64,000 nucleotides of DNA from Pseudomonas sp. 21 (GCF_000955805.1 NZ_JYOA01000001.1:699995-763994); one strand, 5' to 3'; shown: positions 46,185 to 56,019, counted from the first letter of the stretch. Translations and numbers: made by a program. The notes: generated by a model from the sequence alone, not told the origin.

Positions 46185-47177
46185 TCAATCCAGGTTGACC
46201 AGCACCCGACCCACCAGCTTGCCGGCCAGGATCTGGTGGATGGCGGCCGGCAGGTCATCGAGCTTGACCTCGCGCACCGCCGCCTCCAGGTTGTCGAGCT
46301 TCCATTGCAGGGACAGCTTGTCCCACATGGATGCCTTGACCACCAGCGGCAGCTCCACCGAGTCCACGCCCAGCAGGTTCACGCCGCGCAGGATGAACGG
46401 CAGCACGGTGGCCTTGAAGGCGGCGCCGGCGGTCAGGCCGCAGCAGGCGACGCTGCCGCCGTACTGCAGCGACTTGACCACGTTGAACAGGATGTCGCCG
46501 CCCACGGTGTCCACGGCGCCGGCCCACTGCTCGCGCAGCAGCGGCTTGTCGACGCCGTCGGAAACGGTGGCGCGGTCGAGTATCTGCCGTGCGCCGAGGC
46601 GGTTCAGCAGCTCAGCCTGTTCCAGCTTGCCGGTAGCGGCGGCCACGGTGTAGCCCAGCTGCGCCAGCAGCATCACCGCGATACTGCCCACGCCACCGGT
46701 GGCGCCGGTGACCAGGATCGGCCCGGCGGACGGCGTCAGGCCGGCGCGCTCGAGCTTGTCGACGCACAGTGCGGCAGTCAGGCCGGCGGTGCCGAGGATC
46801 ATCGATTCACGCAACGACAGGCCCTGCGGGCGCTTGATCAGCCAGGCCGCGGGCACGCGGATGTACTGGCCGAAGCCGCCCGGCGTGTTCATGCCCAGGT
46901 CGTAGCCGGTGACGATGACTTCATCGCCGGCGGCGAATTCGCCCACCGAGGACTCTTCCACCACGCCGGCGGCGTCGATGCCGGGAGTGTGCGGGTACTT
47001 GCGGGTGACGCCACGGTTGCCGCTGGCGGACAGCGCATCCTTGTAGTTGAGCGAGGAATACTTCACCCGCACCAGCACTTCACCCGCCGGCAGATCGGCA
47101 ATCTGCCGCTCGGCCACCTGCAGGTCATGCACGCCATGCGCGCTCTCCGTGACCCACAACGCCTTGAATGCACTCAT
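46185..47177 (-). CDS. acuI: YhdH/AcuI-type acryloyl-CoA reductase family oxidoreductase
   Basis: This 330-aa zinc-independent medium-chain dehydrogenase belongs to the YhdH/YhfP (AcuI) group. Landmarks are SSLNYKDALSASGNRGVTRKYPHTPGIDAAG and the nucleotide site ILVTGATGGVGSIAVMLLA. VDTVGGDILFNVVKSLQYGG and the C-terminal LDDLPAAIHQILAGKLVGRVLV also fit. AcuI reduces acryloyl-CoA to propionyl-CoA with NADPH, but closely related proteins act on other enoyl or quinone substrates. The ATG has GAGGGTCGAG upstream. It converges with the hydrolase operon and precedes sohB in the same direction. Confidence 0.88.
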   Translation of the reverse strand: MSAFKALWVTESAHGVHDLQVAERQIADLPAGEVLVRVKYSSLNYKDALSASGNRGVTRKYPHTPGIDAAGVVEESSVGEFAAGDEVIVTGYDLGMNTPGGFGQYIRVPAAWLIKRPQGLSLRESMILGTAGLTAALCVDKLERAGLTPSAGPILVTGATGGVGSIAVMLLAQLGYTVAAATGKLEQAELLNRLGARQILDRATVSDGVDKPLLREQWAGAVDTVGGDILFNVVKSLQYGGSVACCGLTAGAAFKATVLPFILRGVNLLGVDSVELPLVVKASMWDKLSLQWKLDNLEAAVREVKLDDLPAAIHQILAGKLVGRVLVNLD

Positions 47178-47251
47178 CTCGACCCTCCTCTTTCGAATTC
47201 GCTAGAACGGGCGCTATCCCGGCGCCCGACACCCAATCTTTGCCAGAAGCA

Positions 47252-48280
47252 TCATTGCCAGAAGCGGCTGCGGCCCAGGCGGTCCCACCAGGTCACCAGC
47301 ACGCGATCGATCACGCCGCTGACGCCCACGCCGAAGCGCTCCTGGATGGACTTCTTCTGCACGTAACTGAGCTGGTAGACATCCGCCTCGCGGGCGCGTT
47401 CGGCCAGGTATTCGTCACTGGTCTTGAGCTCGTCCACCAGTTTCTTGCCCAGCGCCGCCTGGCCCAGCCAGACCTCGCCAGTGGCAATCTCGTCGATGGC
47501 CAGCTGCGGGCGGTAGTGGACGACGAAGCGCTTGAACAGCTCGTGGGTGGTTTCCAGGTCTTCCTGGAATTTCTCCCGGCCCTTCTCGGTGTTCTCGCCG
47601 AACACGGTCAGGGTGCGCTTGTACTCGCCAGCGGTGAGTACTTCGAAATCGACATCGTGCTTCTTCAGCAGGCGATGGATGTTGGGCAACTGCGCCACCA
47701 CGCCGATGGAGCCGAGGATGGCGAAAGGCGCGGAAAGGATACGCTCGCCGATGCAGGCCATCATGTAGCCGCCGCTCGCCGCAACCTTGTCAACACAGAC
47801 GGTCAACGGCACGCCAGCCTGGCGGATGCGTGCCAGCTGGGAAGCGGCCAGGCCATAGCCGTGGACCATGCCACCGCCGCTCTCCAGGCGCAGCACCACT
47901 TCGTCGCGCGGGGTGGCGAGGGTCAGCAGCGCGGTCACCTCATGGCGCAGTTGCTCGGTGGCCGAGGCCTTGATGTCGCCATCGAAGTCGAGCACGTAGA
48001 CGCGATTCTTCTCGCCGCCCTTCTTCTTTTTCGCGTCCTTCAGCGTTTTCGCCTCGGACTTGCGCAGGGCCTTGAGCTTGGCTTTCTCCAGCACACTGTG
48101 CTGCAGGCGCTCGCGCAGCTCCTTGTAGAAGTCGTTGAGCTTGTGAACCTCAAGATGCCCGCTGCCGCCGCGACGACCGCGGCCGCGCAGTGCAGCGATC
48201 ACCACCAGGACGATCACGATGGCCACCACCACGGTGAAGGTCTTGGCCAGGAAACCTGCGTAATCCGCTAGAAACTCCAC
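47252..48280 (-). CDS. sohB: SohB family inner-membrane serine protease
   Basis: This 342-aa protease of the S49 family has an N-terminal transmembrane helix (about 11-32) with the catalytic domain in the periplasm. The Lys-rich linker (residues 60-92) is typical of SohB. Nucleophile Ser169 lies in CVDKVAASGGYMMAC, and the general-base Lys221 lies in LTAGEYKRTLT. GSIGVVAQLPNIHRLL is the shared S49 stretch. Its role is probably cleavage of signal peptides or misfolded membrane proteins. It ends 74 bases before the acuI-like gene and may be co-transcribed. Confidence 0.94.
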   Translation of the reverse strand: MEFLADYAGFLAKTFTVVVAIVIVLVVIAALRGRGRRGGSGHLEVHKLNDFYKELRERLQHSVLEKAKLKALRKSEAKTLKDAKKKKGGEKNRVYVLDFDGDIKASATEQLRHEVTALLTLATPRDEVVLRLESGGGMVHGYGLAASQLARIRQAGVPLTVCVDKVAASGGYMMACIGERILSAPFAILGSIGVVAQLPNIHRLLKKHDVDFEVLTAGEYKRTLTVFGENTEKGREKFQEDLETTHELFKRFVVHYRPQLAIDEIATGEVWLGQAALGKKLVDELKTSDEYLAERAREADVYQLSYVQKKSIQERFGVGVSGVIDRVLVTWWDRLGRSRFWQ

Positions 48281-48491
48281 TCACATCCCCTTTTACAATT
48301 CTGTACGCGCACGCGTGACAAGCGCTGTGAATCCCGCAAGCATACCCACGCCGCCGGCCCGCCACCAGCGCTGGCAAACCGCTGTATCAGTCCAGCGAAT
48401 GCCATTCAAACAAGCGTATGTTTTTTCGTTGACAGCCCCAGGTGATCCTCATAACCTCGCCGGAACTTTCAGCCCTGCCGGGAACGCGCGC

Positions 48492-49202
48492 GTGGGAAGC
48501 ATCTACCTGATTCGACATGGCCAGGCTTCGTTCGGTGCCGACGACTACGATGTGCTCTCGGCCACCGGCGTGCGCCAGGCGGAAATCCTCGGCGAGCACC
48601 TGGCCAGCCTCGGCCTGCGCTTCGACCGCTGCGTCGCTGGCGACCTGCGCCGCCAGCGCCACACCGCCGAAGCGGTGATGGGCCGGCTGAACGAGGCCGG
48701 AATCGCCACGCCCTCCCTGGAAATCGATTCCGCCTTCAACGAATTCGAAGCCGACGCGGTGATCCGCGCGCACCTGCCGGACCTGCTCGAGATCGAACCG
48801 CAGGCCCTGCACATCATGCGCAACGCCGCCGACCACCGCGCCGAGTTCCAGCGCCTGTTCTCCACCGTGATCGCCCGCTGGGTTTCCGGCGACCACGACA
48901 AGGACGGCCTGGTCAGCTGGGCCGAATTCCTCGACACCGTGCACGGTGGCCTCAAGCGCCTGCTGGAATCGGCCAGCGGCAAGGACAACATCGGTGTGTT
49001 CACCTCCGGCGGCACCATCACCGCCGTCCTGCAGATGATCACCGGTATTCCGCCGCTGAACGCCTTCGAGCTCAACTGGCAGATCGTCAACACCTCGCTC
49101 AACCGCCTGAAGTTCCGCGGCAGCGAAGTGGCCCTGGCTTCCTTCAACAGTCACGTGCATCTGGAACTGTTGAAGGCGCCGGAACTCATCACCTATCGTT
49201 GA
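48492..49202 (+). CDS. Histidine phosphatase (phosphoglycerate mutase superfamily)
   Basis: This 236-aa protein starts at GTG 48492 and opens with the active-site motif IYLIRHGQASFG. AGDLRRQRHTAEAVMG is the second conserved block, and IGVFTSGGTITAVLQMI contains a later conserved part. The family dephosphorylates small phospho-metabolites or peptides; no clear substrate is indicated. ORF start: the longer upstream frame begins in the sohB promoter area and lacks a coding look, so the GTG immediately before the phosphatase motif is favoured. SCP2, APH-like and SDR genes follow in the same direction. Confidence 0.88.
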   Translation: MGSIYLIRHGQASFGADDYDVLSATGVRQAEILGEHLASLGLRFDRCVAGDLRRQRHTAEAVMGRLNEAGIATPSLEIDSAFNEFEADAVIRAHLPDLLEIEPQALHIMRNAADHRAEFQRLFSTVIARWVSGDHDKDGLVSWAEFLDTVHGGLKRLLESASGKDNIGVFTSGGTITAVLQMITGIPPLNAFELNWQIVNTSLNRLKFRGSEVALASFNSHVHLELLKAPELITYR

Positions 49203-49260
49203 GAACCGGCCCATTGCGACGCGAGCGTCGCGCGAGAAAACCTAGAAAAGGAATAGAACC

Positions 49261-49572
49261 ATGAGTGTTGCTGACATCGTTTCCACCATGAAGAGCAAGT
49301 TCAACGCCAGCGCGGCCGCCGGCCTGGATCTGGTGTTCCAGTTCAACATCGAAGACGGCGACAACCACTACCTGGTCGTCAAGGACGGTACCTGCGAAGT
49401 GGTACAGGGCGACGCCGAGTCCCCCAACGTCACCCTGATCATGGACAGCGAGACCCTCAAGGGCATCACCAGCGGCGAAACCGACGGCATGCAGGCCTTC
49501 ATGGCTGGCAAGCTGCGCGCCGAAGGCGACATGATGCTGGCGATGAAGCTGGGCGAACTGTTCCCGGTCTGA
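49261..49572 (+). CDS. SCP2 sterol-transfer-like lipid-binding protein
   Basis: This 103-aa cytoplasmic protein is a single SCP2 domain. DLVFQFNIEDGDNHYLVVKDG and SPNVTLIMDSETLKGITSGETDGMQAFMAGKLRAEGD are characteristic. SCP2 proteins bind acyl-CoAs or other lipids. AAAAGGAATAGAACC precedes the ATG. A strong terminator follows it, so it ends a unit with the phosphatase gene. Confidence 0.92.
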   Translation: MSVADIVSTMKSKFNASAAAGLDLVFQFNIEDGDNHYLVVKDGTCEVVQGDAESPNVTLIMDSETLKGITSGETDGMQAFMAGKLRAEGDMMLAMKLGELFPV

Positions 49573-49600
49573 GTCCGAGGCAACAGCCCCGCGCGACGCG

Positions 49601-49631
49601 AAAAACCGGAGTCCATGGCTCCGGTTTTTTT
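49601..49631 (+). terminator. Rho-independent terminator
   Basis: AAAACCGGAG pairs with CTCCGGTTTT around a short loop, ending in a T-run (TTTTTTTA). It lies 29 bases after the SCP2 stop. Confidence 0.92.
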
Positions 49632-49891
49632 ATGCCCGCGCCCCGCTGCAAGGCCCGGATCAGGCAGCTTGATCGGGGTGCAACACGAACGCCAATAACG
49701 TCCCGCCGTGCTTGTGAGCGGCAGACGTCGACATTAGATTAGCCAATGATCACCCGGCGCCATCATTGCTTTGCCTGATCCTGCCGCAACCCATCAGGCC
49801 AGAGCACGACGCCACCTTGCGCGCCACCCTTGCCCGCCGCTTTCGCTGCGGTGCGATGACCCGTACAAGCCCAGTACAAGAAGGGACCAGC
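49632..49891. other. Intergenic interval and promoter of the APH-like gene
   Basis: The interval between the SCP2 gene and the APH-like gene is 319 bases (49573-49891) and includes the terminator above. The rest contains an A/T-rich patch (CATTAGATTAGCCAATGATC near 49731-49750) as the likely promoter, and an in-frame upstream start at 49766 that lacks a ribosome-binding site. I see no further gene. Confidence 0.45.
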
Positions 49892-50959
49892 ATGTCGTTG
49901 ACCGACCAGACCATCCGCTCCCGCGAAGGTGAAGAACTCGACGCCGCCGTGATCGACGGCTACCTCAAGGATCACATTCCCGGCCTGCAGGGCCAGCCGC
50001 GCATCAGCCAGTTCCCCGGCGGCGCGTCGAACCTGACCTACCTGATCCAGTACGACAACCAGGAGCTGGTCCTGCGCCGCCCGCCGTTCGGCAAGAAGGC
50101 CAAGTCCGCCCACGACATGGGCCGCGAATACCGCATCCTGAACCAGCTCAAGGACGGCTTCCCCTACTGCCCCAAGGCGTACGCCTACTGCACCGACGAA
50201 TCGGTGATCGGCGCCGAGTTCTACGTCATGGAACGGGTCAACGGCATCATCCTGCGCAGCGACCTGCCCAAGGAACTGAACCTCGACGCGCCGCAGACCA
50301 CCGCGCTGTGCAAGAGCTTCATCGACAAGTTCGTCGACCTGCACAACGTCGACTACAACGCCTGCGGCCTGGGCGACCTGGGCAAGCCCGAGGGCTACGT
50401 GCAGCGCCAGATCGGCGGCTGGATCGATCGCTACGAGAAGTCCCTGACCCCCGACGCACCGGCCTGGGAACAGGTGAAGGTGTGGCTGCGCGAGAAGATG
50501 CCGGCCGACCACCACAAGCCGGGCATCGTCCACAACGACTACCGCTTCGACAACGTCATCCTCGACCCGAACAACCCGATGCAGATCATCGGCGTGCTCG
50601 ACTGGGAGATGACCACCATCGGCGACCCGCTGATGGACCTGGGCAATACCCTCGCCTACTGGATCGAAGCGGGCGACCCGCAGCCGATGCAGATGCTGCG
50701 CCGCCAGCCCAGCCACGAGCCGGGCATGCTGACCCGCCAGCAGTTCGCCGACTACTACGCCGAGCGCGCCGGCATCCAGATCGACAACCTCGATTACTAC
50801 TACACCTACGGCCTGTTCCGCCTGGCCGGCATCATGCAGCAGATCTACTACCGCTTCTTCCACGGCCAGACCCAGGACAAGCGCTTCGCCACCTTCATCC
50901 ATGCCAACAAGCTGCTGGAACAGGTGAGCCTGCAGGTCATCGGCAAGTCCCGCCTGTAA
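49892..50959 (+). CDS. APH/ACAD10-like phosphotransferase family protein
   Basis: This 355-aa protein belongs to the aminoglycoside-phosphotransferase/ACAD10-like superfamily. The ATP-binding part includes GGASNLTYLIQYDNQELVLRRPPFG. The catalytic loop is IVHNDYRFDNVIL (HxD...N), and the metal Asp is in VLDWEMTTIGDPLMDLG. Such proteins in pseudomonads usually phosphorylate or sense acyl-CoA intermediates rather than antibiotics. The start ATG 49892 follows AAGGGACCAGC. It is followed after 27 bases by an SDR gene, consistent with a two-gene unit. Confidence 0.88.
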   Translation: MSLTDQTIRSREGEELDAAVIDGYLKDHIPGLQGQPRISQFPGGASNLTYLIQYDNQELVLRRPPFGKKAKSAHDMGREYRILNQLKDGFPYCPKAYAYCTDESVIGAEFYVMERVNGIILRSDLPKELNLDAPQTTALCKSFIDKFVDLHNVDYNACGLGDLGKPEGYVQRQIGGWIDRYEKSLTPDAPAWEQVKVWLREKMPADHHKPGIVHNDYRFDNVILDPNNPMQIIGVLDWEMTTIGDPLMDLGNTLAYWIEAGDPQPMQMLRRQPSHEPGMLTRQQFADYYAERAGIQIDNLDYYYTYGLFRLAGIMQQIYYRFFHGQTQDKRFATFIHANKLLEQVSLQVIGKSRL

Positions 50960-50986
50960 CGGCGCCCCAGAACAAGGAGAATTTCC

Positions 50987-51754
50987 ATGTCCAAGACCCA
51001 ACTGTTCGACCTCGAAGGCAAGATCGCCTTTGTCTCCGGTGCCAGCCGCGGCATCGGCGAGGCCATCGCCAAGCTGCTGGCCCAACAGGGCGCCCACGTG
51101 ATCGTCTCCAGCCGCAAGATCGATGGCTGCCAGGCCGTGGCCGACGAGATCGTCGCCGCCGGCGGCAAGGCCACCGCGATTGCCTGCCACATCGGTGAAA
51201 TGGAGCAGATCCAGGCCGTCTTCGCGCAGATCCGCGAGCAGTTCGGTCGCCTGGATATCCTGGTCAACAACGCCGCCACCAACCCGCAGTTCTGCAACGT
51301 GCTGGACACCGACCTGTCGGCCTTCCAGAAGACCGTCGACGTGAACATCCGCGGCTACTACTTCATGTCCATCGAAGGCGGCAAGCTGATGAAGGCCAAT
51401 GGCGGCGGCAGCATCATCAACGTCGCGTCGGTCAACGGCGTCACCCCGGGCGAGTTCCAGGGCATCTACTCGGTGACCAAGGCCGCGGTGATCAGCATGA
51501 CCAAGGTCTTCGCCAAGGAATGCGCGCAGTTCAACATCCGCTGCAACGCCCTGCTGCCGGGCCTGACCGACACCAAGTTCGCCTCGGCGCTGGTGAGCAA
51601 CGACGCCATCCGCAACGTTGCCCTGCAGCGCATCCCACTCAAGCGCGTGGCCGACCCGAGCGAAATGGCCGGCGCCGTGCTGTACCTCGCCAGCGACGCC
51701 TCCAGCTACACCACCGGCGTGACGCTGAACGTGGACGGTGGCTTCCTCGCCTAA
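50987..51754 (+). CDS. Short-chain dehydrogenase/reductase
   Basis: This 255-aa NAD(P)-dependent SDR has the cofactor motif VSGASRGIGEAIA and the NNAA motif (LVNNAATNPQF). It has the catalytic Ser in INVASVNG and the Tyr-x-x-x-Lys motif YSVTKAAV. The C-terminal YTTGVTLNVDGG is typical. Its pairing with the APH-like gene suggests acyl or hydroxyacyl metabolism. AAGGAGAATTTCC precedes the ATG. A strong terminator ends the unit. Confidence 0.92.
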   Translation: MSKTQLFDLEGKIAFVSGASRGIGEAIAKLLAQQGAHVIVSSRKIDGCQAVADEIVAAGGKATAIACHIGEMEQIQAVFAQIREQFGRLDILVNNAATNPQFCNVLDTDLSAFQKTVDVNIRGYYFMSIEGGKLMKANGGGSIINVASVNGVTPGEFQGIYSVTKAAVISMTKVFAKECAQFNIRCNALLPGLTDTKFASALVSNDAIRNVALQRIPLKRVADPSEMAGAVLYLASDASSYTTGVTLNVDGGFLA

Positions 51755-51770
51755 GCGTTATCGCGGAAAT

Positions 51771-51800
51771 GAAAAAGGGAGCCATTCGGCTCCCTTTTTT
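51771..51800 (+). terminator. Rho-independent terminator
   Basis: AAAAAGGGAGCC pairs with GGCTCCCTTTTTT around an ATTC loop, 16 bases after the SDR stop. Its T-run continues to 51800. Confidence 0.92.
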
Positions 51801-51807
51801 GCCTTTT

Positions 51808-51890
51808 GTAGGAGCGAGCTTGCTCGCGAACCGCATCGCACCATGAAACGCCAGCGTGAGACGGGTTCGCGAGCAAGCTCGTTCCTACAG
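51808..51890. repeat. REP pair between convergent genes
   Basis: GTAGGAGCGAGCTTGCTCGC and the inverted GCGAGCAAGCTCGTTCCTAC flank about 28 bases. It lies between the SDR terminator and the 3' end of the next minus-strand gene. Confidence 0.92.
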
Positions 51891-51898
51891 ACAGCGGA

Positions 51899-52543
51899 TT
51901 ACTGCCACTCCTTGAGTGCCTGATTGGCCGCCGCATTCATCGGCTCGGCGGTCAGCCCGCCCGCGCCATAGCGCACGGCGAAAACCGCCTGGTCGGCCAT
52001 TGGCAGGTAGTTCACCCGCCCGGCTTTCGGCACGAAAGTCAGCAGATCATGCTGGCCATCGCGCAGCCAGCGCCACAGGTCGATCCCCGGCGCGTCGGAA
52101 ACCAGCGACACCTTGCGCCCGAGGGACTGCTGCTCGACCGCCAGGAAGCGGCCGGACAGGTCCTGCAAGCGATAGCCGGGCGCCATGCCGATCAGCCGTG
52201 CCAGGCCTTTCCACTCCAGTACCCGCGCATCCAGCTGCCAGAGATCACCGGCCAGCTCCACGCGACGCTCCGCATCGCCCTGCAGCAGCGTCACCTCAAA
52301 CCGCTGCTCGGCGACCTTGTGGAAGCTCAGCGTCGCCAGCGGGCGCTCTGCCGGCAGCGGGTCGTAGCTGCGCAGATCCCAGGCCACCAGCGCCACCAGC
52401 GCGGCAACAGCCACGAACAGCATCCCCGCCGTGCCCCGCAACCAGCCGAGGAACCAGTGACGGTCGAACAGAATGCGGGCGGCTACCACCAGGGCCAACA
52501 GCGCCAGGATGGCAACGACCCAGGCCAGACCGTCGTACTGCAT
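51899..52543 (-). CDS. Hypothetical two-span membrane protein
   Basis: This 214-aa protein has two N-terminal transmembrane helices (about 6-25 and 38-56; WVVAILALLALVVAARILF and LFVAVAALVALVAW) and a soluble domain of about 155 residues, likely periplasmic. I do not recognise a family. The domain includes LATLSFHKVAEQRFEVTLLQ, LDARVLEWKGLA and DAPGIDLWRWLRDGQHDL. Similar pseudomonad proteins have been loosely labelled as multidrug-efflux-related, which the sequence does not support. ATG 52543 follows AGGAAGGAAATCATT. It converges with the SDR unit. Confidence 0.7.
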   Translation of the reverse strand: MQYDGLAWVVAILALLALVVAARILFDRHWFLGWLRGTAGMLFVAVAALVALVAWDLRSYDPLPAERPLATLSFHKVAEQRFEVTLLQGDAERRVELAGDLWQLDARVLEWKGLARLIGMAPGYRLQDLSGRFLAVEQQSLGRKVSLVSDAPGIDLWRWLRDGQHDLLTFVPKAGRVNYLPMADQAVFAVRYGAGGLTAEPMNAAANQALKEWQ

Positions 52544-52699
52544 CGAATGATTTCCTTCCTCGTAGAAATGCCGGCATTATGCGCACCGCGTACCTGCGCG
52601 GCCAGCCAGACCGTCGCAGCTTTCGGGCCCGTTAACGTTTCCCGCGCACCACTCTTTACGAGAGAGTGGCGCCACGGGCCCCCGATCAAGGCCAACCCC

Positions 52700-53482
52700 A
52701 TGCCCTTCGAACTCGTCGTAGACCCGACCACCCTCGTCATTCTCGCCGGCGTTGCCTTCCTGGCCGGCTTCATCGACGCCATCGCCGGCGGCGGTGGCCT
52801 GCTGACCATCCCCGCTTTGCTCACTGCCGGCGTCCCGCCACACCTGGCGCTGGGCACCAACAAGCTCAGCTCGACCTTCGGCGCCGCCGTGGCCAGCTAC
52901 ACCTTCTACCGCCGCAAACTGTTCCAGCCGCGCCAGTGGCGCAAAGGGCTGATCGCCACCGCAATCGGCGCAGCGCTCGGCGCCTGGGCCGCGCACCTGA
53001 TGCCGGCGGAATGGCTGAACCGCATGCTGCCGGTGGTGGTATTCGGTTGCGGCCTGTACCTGCTGTTCGGCAAGACGCCCGAGGCGCCGCTGGACGCCAA
53101 CCCGCGCATCGCCCAGGGTCGCCAGTGGCCGCAGGGCCTCGGCCTGGGCTTCTACGATGGCGTGGCCGGCCCCGGCACTGGAGCCTTCTGGACCGTCAGC
53201 ACCCTGCTGATGTACCCGCTCGACCTGGTTCGCGCCAGCGGCGTGGCGCGCAGCATGAACTTCGTCAGCAACGTCGTCGCGCTGGCGGTGTTCATCGCCT
53301 CGGGTCAGGTGGTGTGGCTGATGGGCCTGTGCATGGGCAGTTCGCTGATGATCGGCGCCTACTTCGGCGCACGCACGGCGATTGGCGGCGGCGCCAAGTT
53401 CATCCGTCCGGTATTCATCCTGGTGGTACTCGCCTTGACCGTGCGCCTGGCCTGGCAGCACTGGTTCACCGCCGCGGCCTGA
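52700..53482 (+). CDS. TSUP (TauE/SafE) family membrane permease
   Basis: This 260-aa inner-membrane protein has about eight helices and the TSUP signature near the N-terminus: AFLAGFIDAIAGGGGLLTIPALLTAGVPPHLALGTNKLSST. A second repeat lies at FYDGVAGPGTGAFWTV. Such proteins move sulfite, sulfonates or other small organic anions; the exact substrate here is unknown. ATG 52700 was chosen from a longer open frame because it begins just ahead of the first helix. It converges with nudC with 24 bases between. Confidence 0.9.
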   Translation: MPFELVVDPTTLVILAGVAFLAGFIDAIAGGGGLLTIPALLTAGVPPHLALGTNKLSSTFGAAVASYTFYRRKLFQPRQWRKGLIATAIGAALGAWAAHLMPAEWLNRMLPVVVFGCGLYLLFGKTPEAPLDANPRIAQGRQWPQGLGLGFYDGVAGPGTGAFWTVSTLLMYPLDLVRASGVARSMNFVSNVVALAVFIASGQVVWLMGLCMGSSLMIGAYFGARTAIGGGAKFIRPVFILVVLALTVRLAWQHWFTAAA

Positions 53483-53506
53483 GGAAGGCCGGAGCGGCGC
53501 CTGGAC

Positions 53507-54346
53507 TCAGGCGCCGCCGGGCAGGACGGGATCGGGACGGCCGGCGCGGCGCGCCAGGTAGACCTCGATCAGGTAGCGGGCAATGGAGCGCTCGGCCGGC
53601 AGGCGCGGCAGCTCGTCGACATGGAACCAGCGGGCATCCTCGATCTCGTCCGGCTGCATGACGATCTCGCCGCTGACGTACTCGGCGTGGTAGCCGAACA
53701 TCAGCGAATGCGGGAACGGCCAGGGCTGGCTGCCCATGTAGCGGATATTGCCGATCTCGACGCCCACCTCTTCGCGCACTTCGCGAGCGACGCAGTGCTC
53801 CACCGACTCGCCCGGCTCGACGAAGCCGGCCAGGGTGCTGTACATCCCCGGCACGAAGCGCGGCGAACGGGCCAGCAACACCTCATCGCCACGGGTCACC
53901 AGCACGATCATGCTCGGCGACAGCAGCGGGTAGCGCTGGATGCCGCAGCTTTCACACTGCATGGCGCGGTCGCGGGGCATACGCTGATTGGGCTGGCCGC
54001 AGCTGCCGCAGAAGCGGTTCTGCCGCCACCAGATGCCGATCTGGCTGGCGAAGCCGAGCATGGCGAAGATGTCTTCCTCGGCCTGCATCATGAACTGGCG
54101 CAGGCCGATCCAGCTGGCGCCCTCCAGCGGATCGGTACGATCGACTTCCAGCAGGTACACCGGCTCGCCATCGAACTGGCCGACGGCGTGCTCGGACAGC
54201 ACGGAAAGGTCCTGGCGCTTGAGCCAGTCACGGGGGAACAGCACGCCGTTGCTGTCGGCAAGGAACTGCTGCTGGCAATGGGCGAGCGCCCAGCCACCAT
54301 TCGTAGCCACCTCGAACATCGAGGATTGCCAACGCCCGGTACGCAT
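53507..54346 (-). CDS. nudC: NAD+ diphosphatase / NAD-RNA decapping hydrolase
   Basis: This 279-aa Nudix hydrolase splits NADH to NMNH and AMP and can remove the NAD cap of RNA. The zinc ribbon is FCGSCGQ...CESCG (about 112-133). The Nudix box is [23 protein letters not shown] (about 172-194), and the NudC-specific [14 protein letters not shown] follows at about 206-219. The start ATG 54346 overlaps the stop of the fimL gene by one base (TGATG), so the two are translationally linked. Confidence 0.95.
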   Translation of the reverse strand: MRTGRWQSSMFEVATNGGWALAHCQQQFLADSNGVLFPRDWLKRQDLSVLSEHAVGQFDGEPVYLLEVDRTDPLEGASWIGLRQFMMQAEEDIFAMLGFASQIGIWWRQNRFCGSCGQPNQRMPRDRAMQCESCGIQRYPLLSPSMIVLVTRGDEVLLARSPRFVPGMYSTLAGFVEPGESVEHCVAREVREEVGVEIGNIRYMGSQPWPFPHSLMFGYHAEYVSGEIVMQPDEIEDARWFHVDELPRLPAERSIARYLIEVYLARRAGRPDPVLPGGA

Positions 54347-56019
54347 CAGGCAGCCACCGTCAGGCCCAGGGCCTTGACGCTCTCGCTGGCGACGTCCAGG
54401 ACGTCGGGTTGGCCTTCAGGCCGCATCATGGCTCCACCCTCCAGGTAATACTCCAGGCCGGTCAGCGCATCCGCCAGGGTTTCCAGCATCTGCTCGGACG
54501 GCATCTGGGTCGTCTCGATCATCTGCCCCTGAATGTAATCGGCACAGGCGCCCACGAGCAATGCCGCGCGCTCCTGACCGAGGAACCACAAGCCACCACG
54601 CACCGCCTGCAGACTGATCGGCACGTTGGCCAGGTGCAGCTTGTCGCCATTGGATTCCAGGTACGCGGTGATCGCGCGCTTGGCCAGCGCCAGGCCCGCC
54701 TGGGCCTCGTCGATCACCACGATGCGCGCTTCGGCGAGCTGGTGCACGGCGAAGGAGTCGTCCTCGCCCATCGGCGCCGGACGCGCGCTCATGCGCTCGC
54801 CCCGCTCCAGGTTGCCGACCATGCTCTCGACGTACAGCAGCGCGTCGGCCAGGGAGTTCAACGCGGCCGGATCGTCCACCGCCCCCTTGGCGACCCAGCC
54901 GGCAACGACGCCGTGCTGGTGCTGCAACGAGGTGGAGGCAGAGTTCAGGCCGACCATGCCCAGGGTCTTGGCCAGCTTGCCCAACTGGGTGTGCAGGATG
55001 CCCAGCGCATCGGCCTGGGATACACCGCGCTCGATCAGGTCGAGCTGGTCCTTCACCGCCGTGAGCTCCTCGCGGATCGCCACCGACAGCGAGCGCATCA
55101 CCGACTGGCCGGGGCCGGACAGTCGCTGCGACTCGTCTTCGAGCAGGTGATCGGTGAACGGCAGCGGCGCCAGGCCGAACACCTGGCGCAGCTCGGTGGC
55201 GCGCACGCCGCTGGTGTCAGCCAGCGTAGTGAGGTACAGCAGCTCCTTGAGCAGCTGGCGCGGCGCTTCGTATTGCGGATTGGCGATCAGTTGCTTCAGC
55301 TCGCGATCCAGGCGCGAGAACACCTGCTTGCGCGTCTTGCGCGGCAGCATCTGCGCATCCACCAGCGACTCCAGCGCGCCAGCGCCGACCCAGCACAGGC
55401 GGGTCCGCGCGGCACTGCCCAGCAGCAAGTCGAGCTTGCCCAGCGCGCGCCCCATGAGCTTGAGGCTGGGGTAGAGATTCTGTTCGCGGATCAGCCCCAC
55501 CAGGCCGACCTGGTACATCTGCCGCAGGCGGCGGACTTCGCGCGCCGGGTCTTCCACCTGCGGCGCGGTGACCGCGCGCAGCGGGCGCGGCAGGTCCAGG
55601 CGCGCGCTGAAGAAGAAGCTCTCCGGTAGCGCGGGCTGGCCGGCAGCCTGGCGCACGTCGTTGATCGCCGGCAGCAGCAGCTCGGGGATTTCCTGACGGT
55701 GCGCTTCGAGGTTTTCCAGGTAGCGGCGCAGCACATAGAGCGCGTTGCCGAGCGCCGCCAGTTGGCCGTCGCGGTCTTCAGTGACCCCGGTGGGAATGTC
55801 GGTGGCCAGGTCCAGCGCTTCCTGCGCCAGCAGCTCGGCGCCGGCCAGCTCGATGAGATTCAGCGTGCCGCGAATCTGGCTCAGGCAATCGACGGAATGT
55901 TGCAGCAGGCTGCCGTTCTGACGCTCGGCGATGAAGTGCTCGAGATTCTGCTCGGCCTCCTCCATCGTCGCGAACAGCTCGTCGCGGACCAGACTGAGGG
56001 ACGTGGCTCCAGTAACCAT
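54346..56019 (-). CDS. fimL: FimL-like regulator of type IV pili and cAMP signalling
   Basis: This 557-aa protein is recognised by content and by its place next to nudC, as in P. aeruginosa, where FimL supports twitching motility and Vfr/cAMP signalling. It resembles the N-terminal part of ChpA and contains an Hpt-like helical region, [19 protein letters not shown]. Gln48 stands where a phosphorylatable His would be, so it is a pseudo-Hpt. A second helical region near 455-520 ([15 protein letters not shown]...) completes the protein. No membrane segment or enzyme motif is seen. It overlaps nudC by one base at its 3' end. Confidence 0.88.
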   Translation of the reverse strand: MVTGATSLSLVRDELFATMEEAEQNLEHFIAERQNGSLLQHSVDCLSQIRGTLNLIELAGAELLAQEALDLATDIPTGVTEDRDGQLAALGNALYVLRRYLENLEAHRQEIPELLLPAINDVRQAAGQPALPESFFFSARLDLPRPLRAVTAPQVEDPAREVRRLRQMYQVGLVGLIREQNLYPSLKLMGRALGKLDLLLGSAARTRLCWVGAGALESLVDAQMLPRKTRKQVFSRLDRELKQLIANPQYEAPRQLLKELLYLTTLADTSGVRATELRQVFGLAPLPFTDHLLEDESQRLSGPGQSVMRSLSVAIREELTAVKDQLDLIERGVSQADALGILHTQLGKLAKTLGMVGLNSASTSLQHQHGVVAGWVAKGAVDDPAALNSLADALLYVESMVGNLERGERMSARPAPMGEDDSFAVHQLAEARIVVIDEAQAGLALAKRAITAYLESNGDKLHLANVPISLQAVRGGLWFLGQERAALLVGACADYIQGQMIETTQMPSEQMLETLADALTGLEYYLEGGAMMRPEGQPDVLDVASESVKALGLTVAA

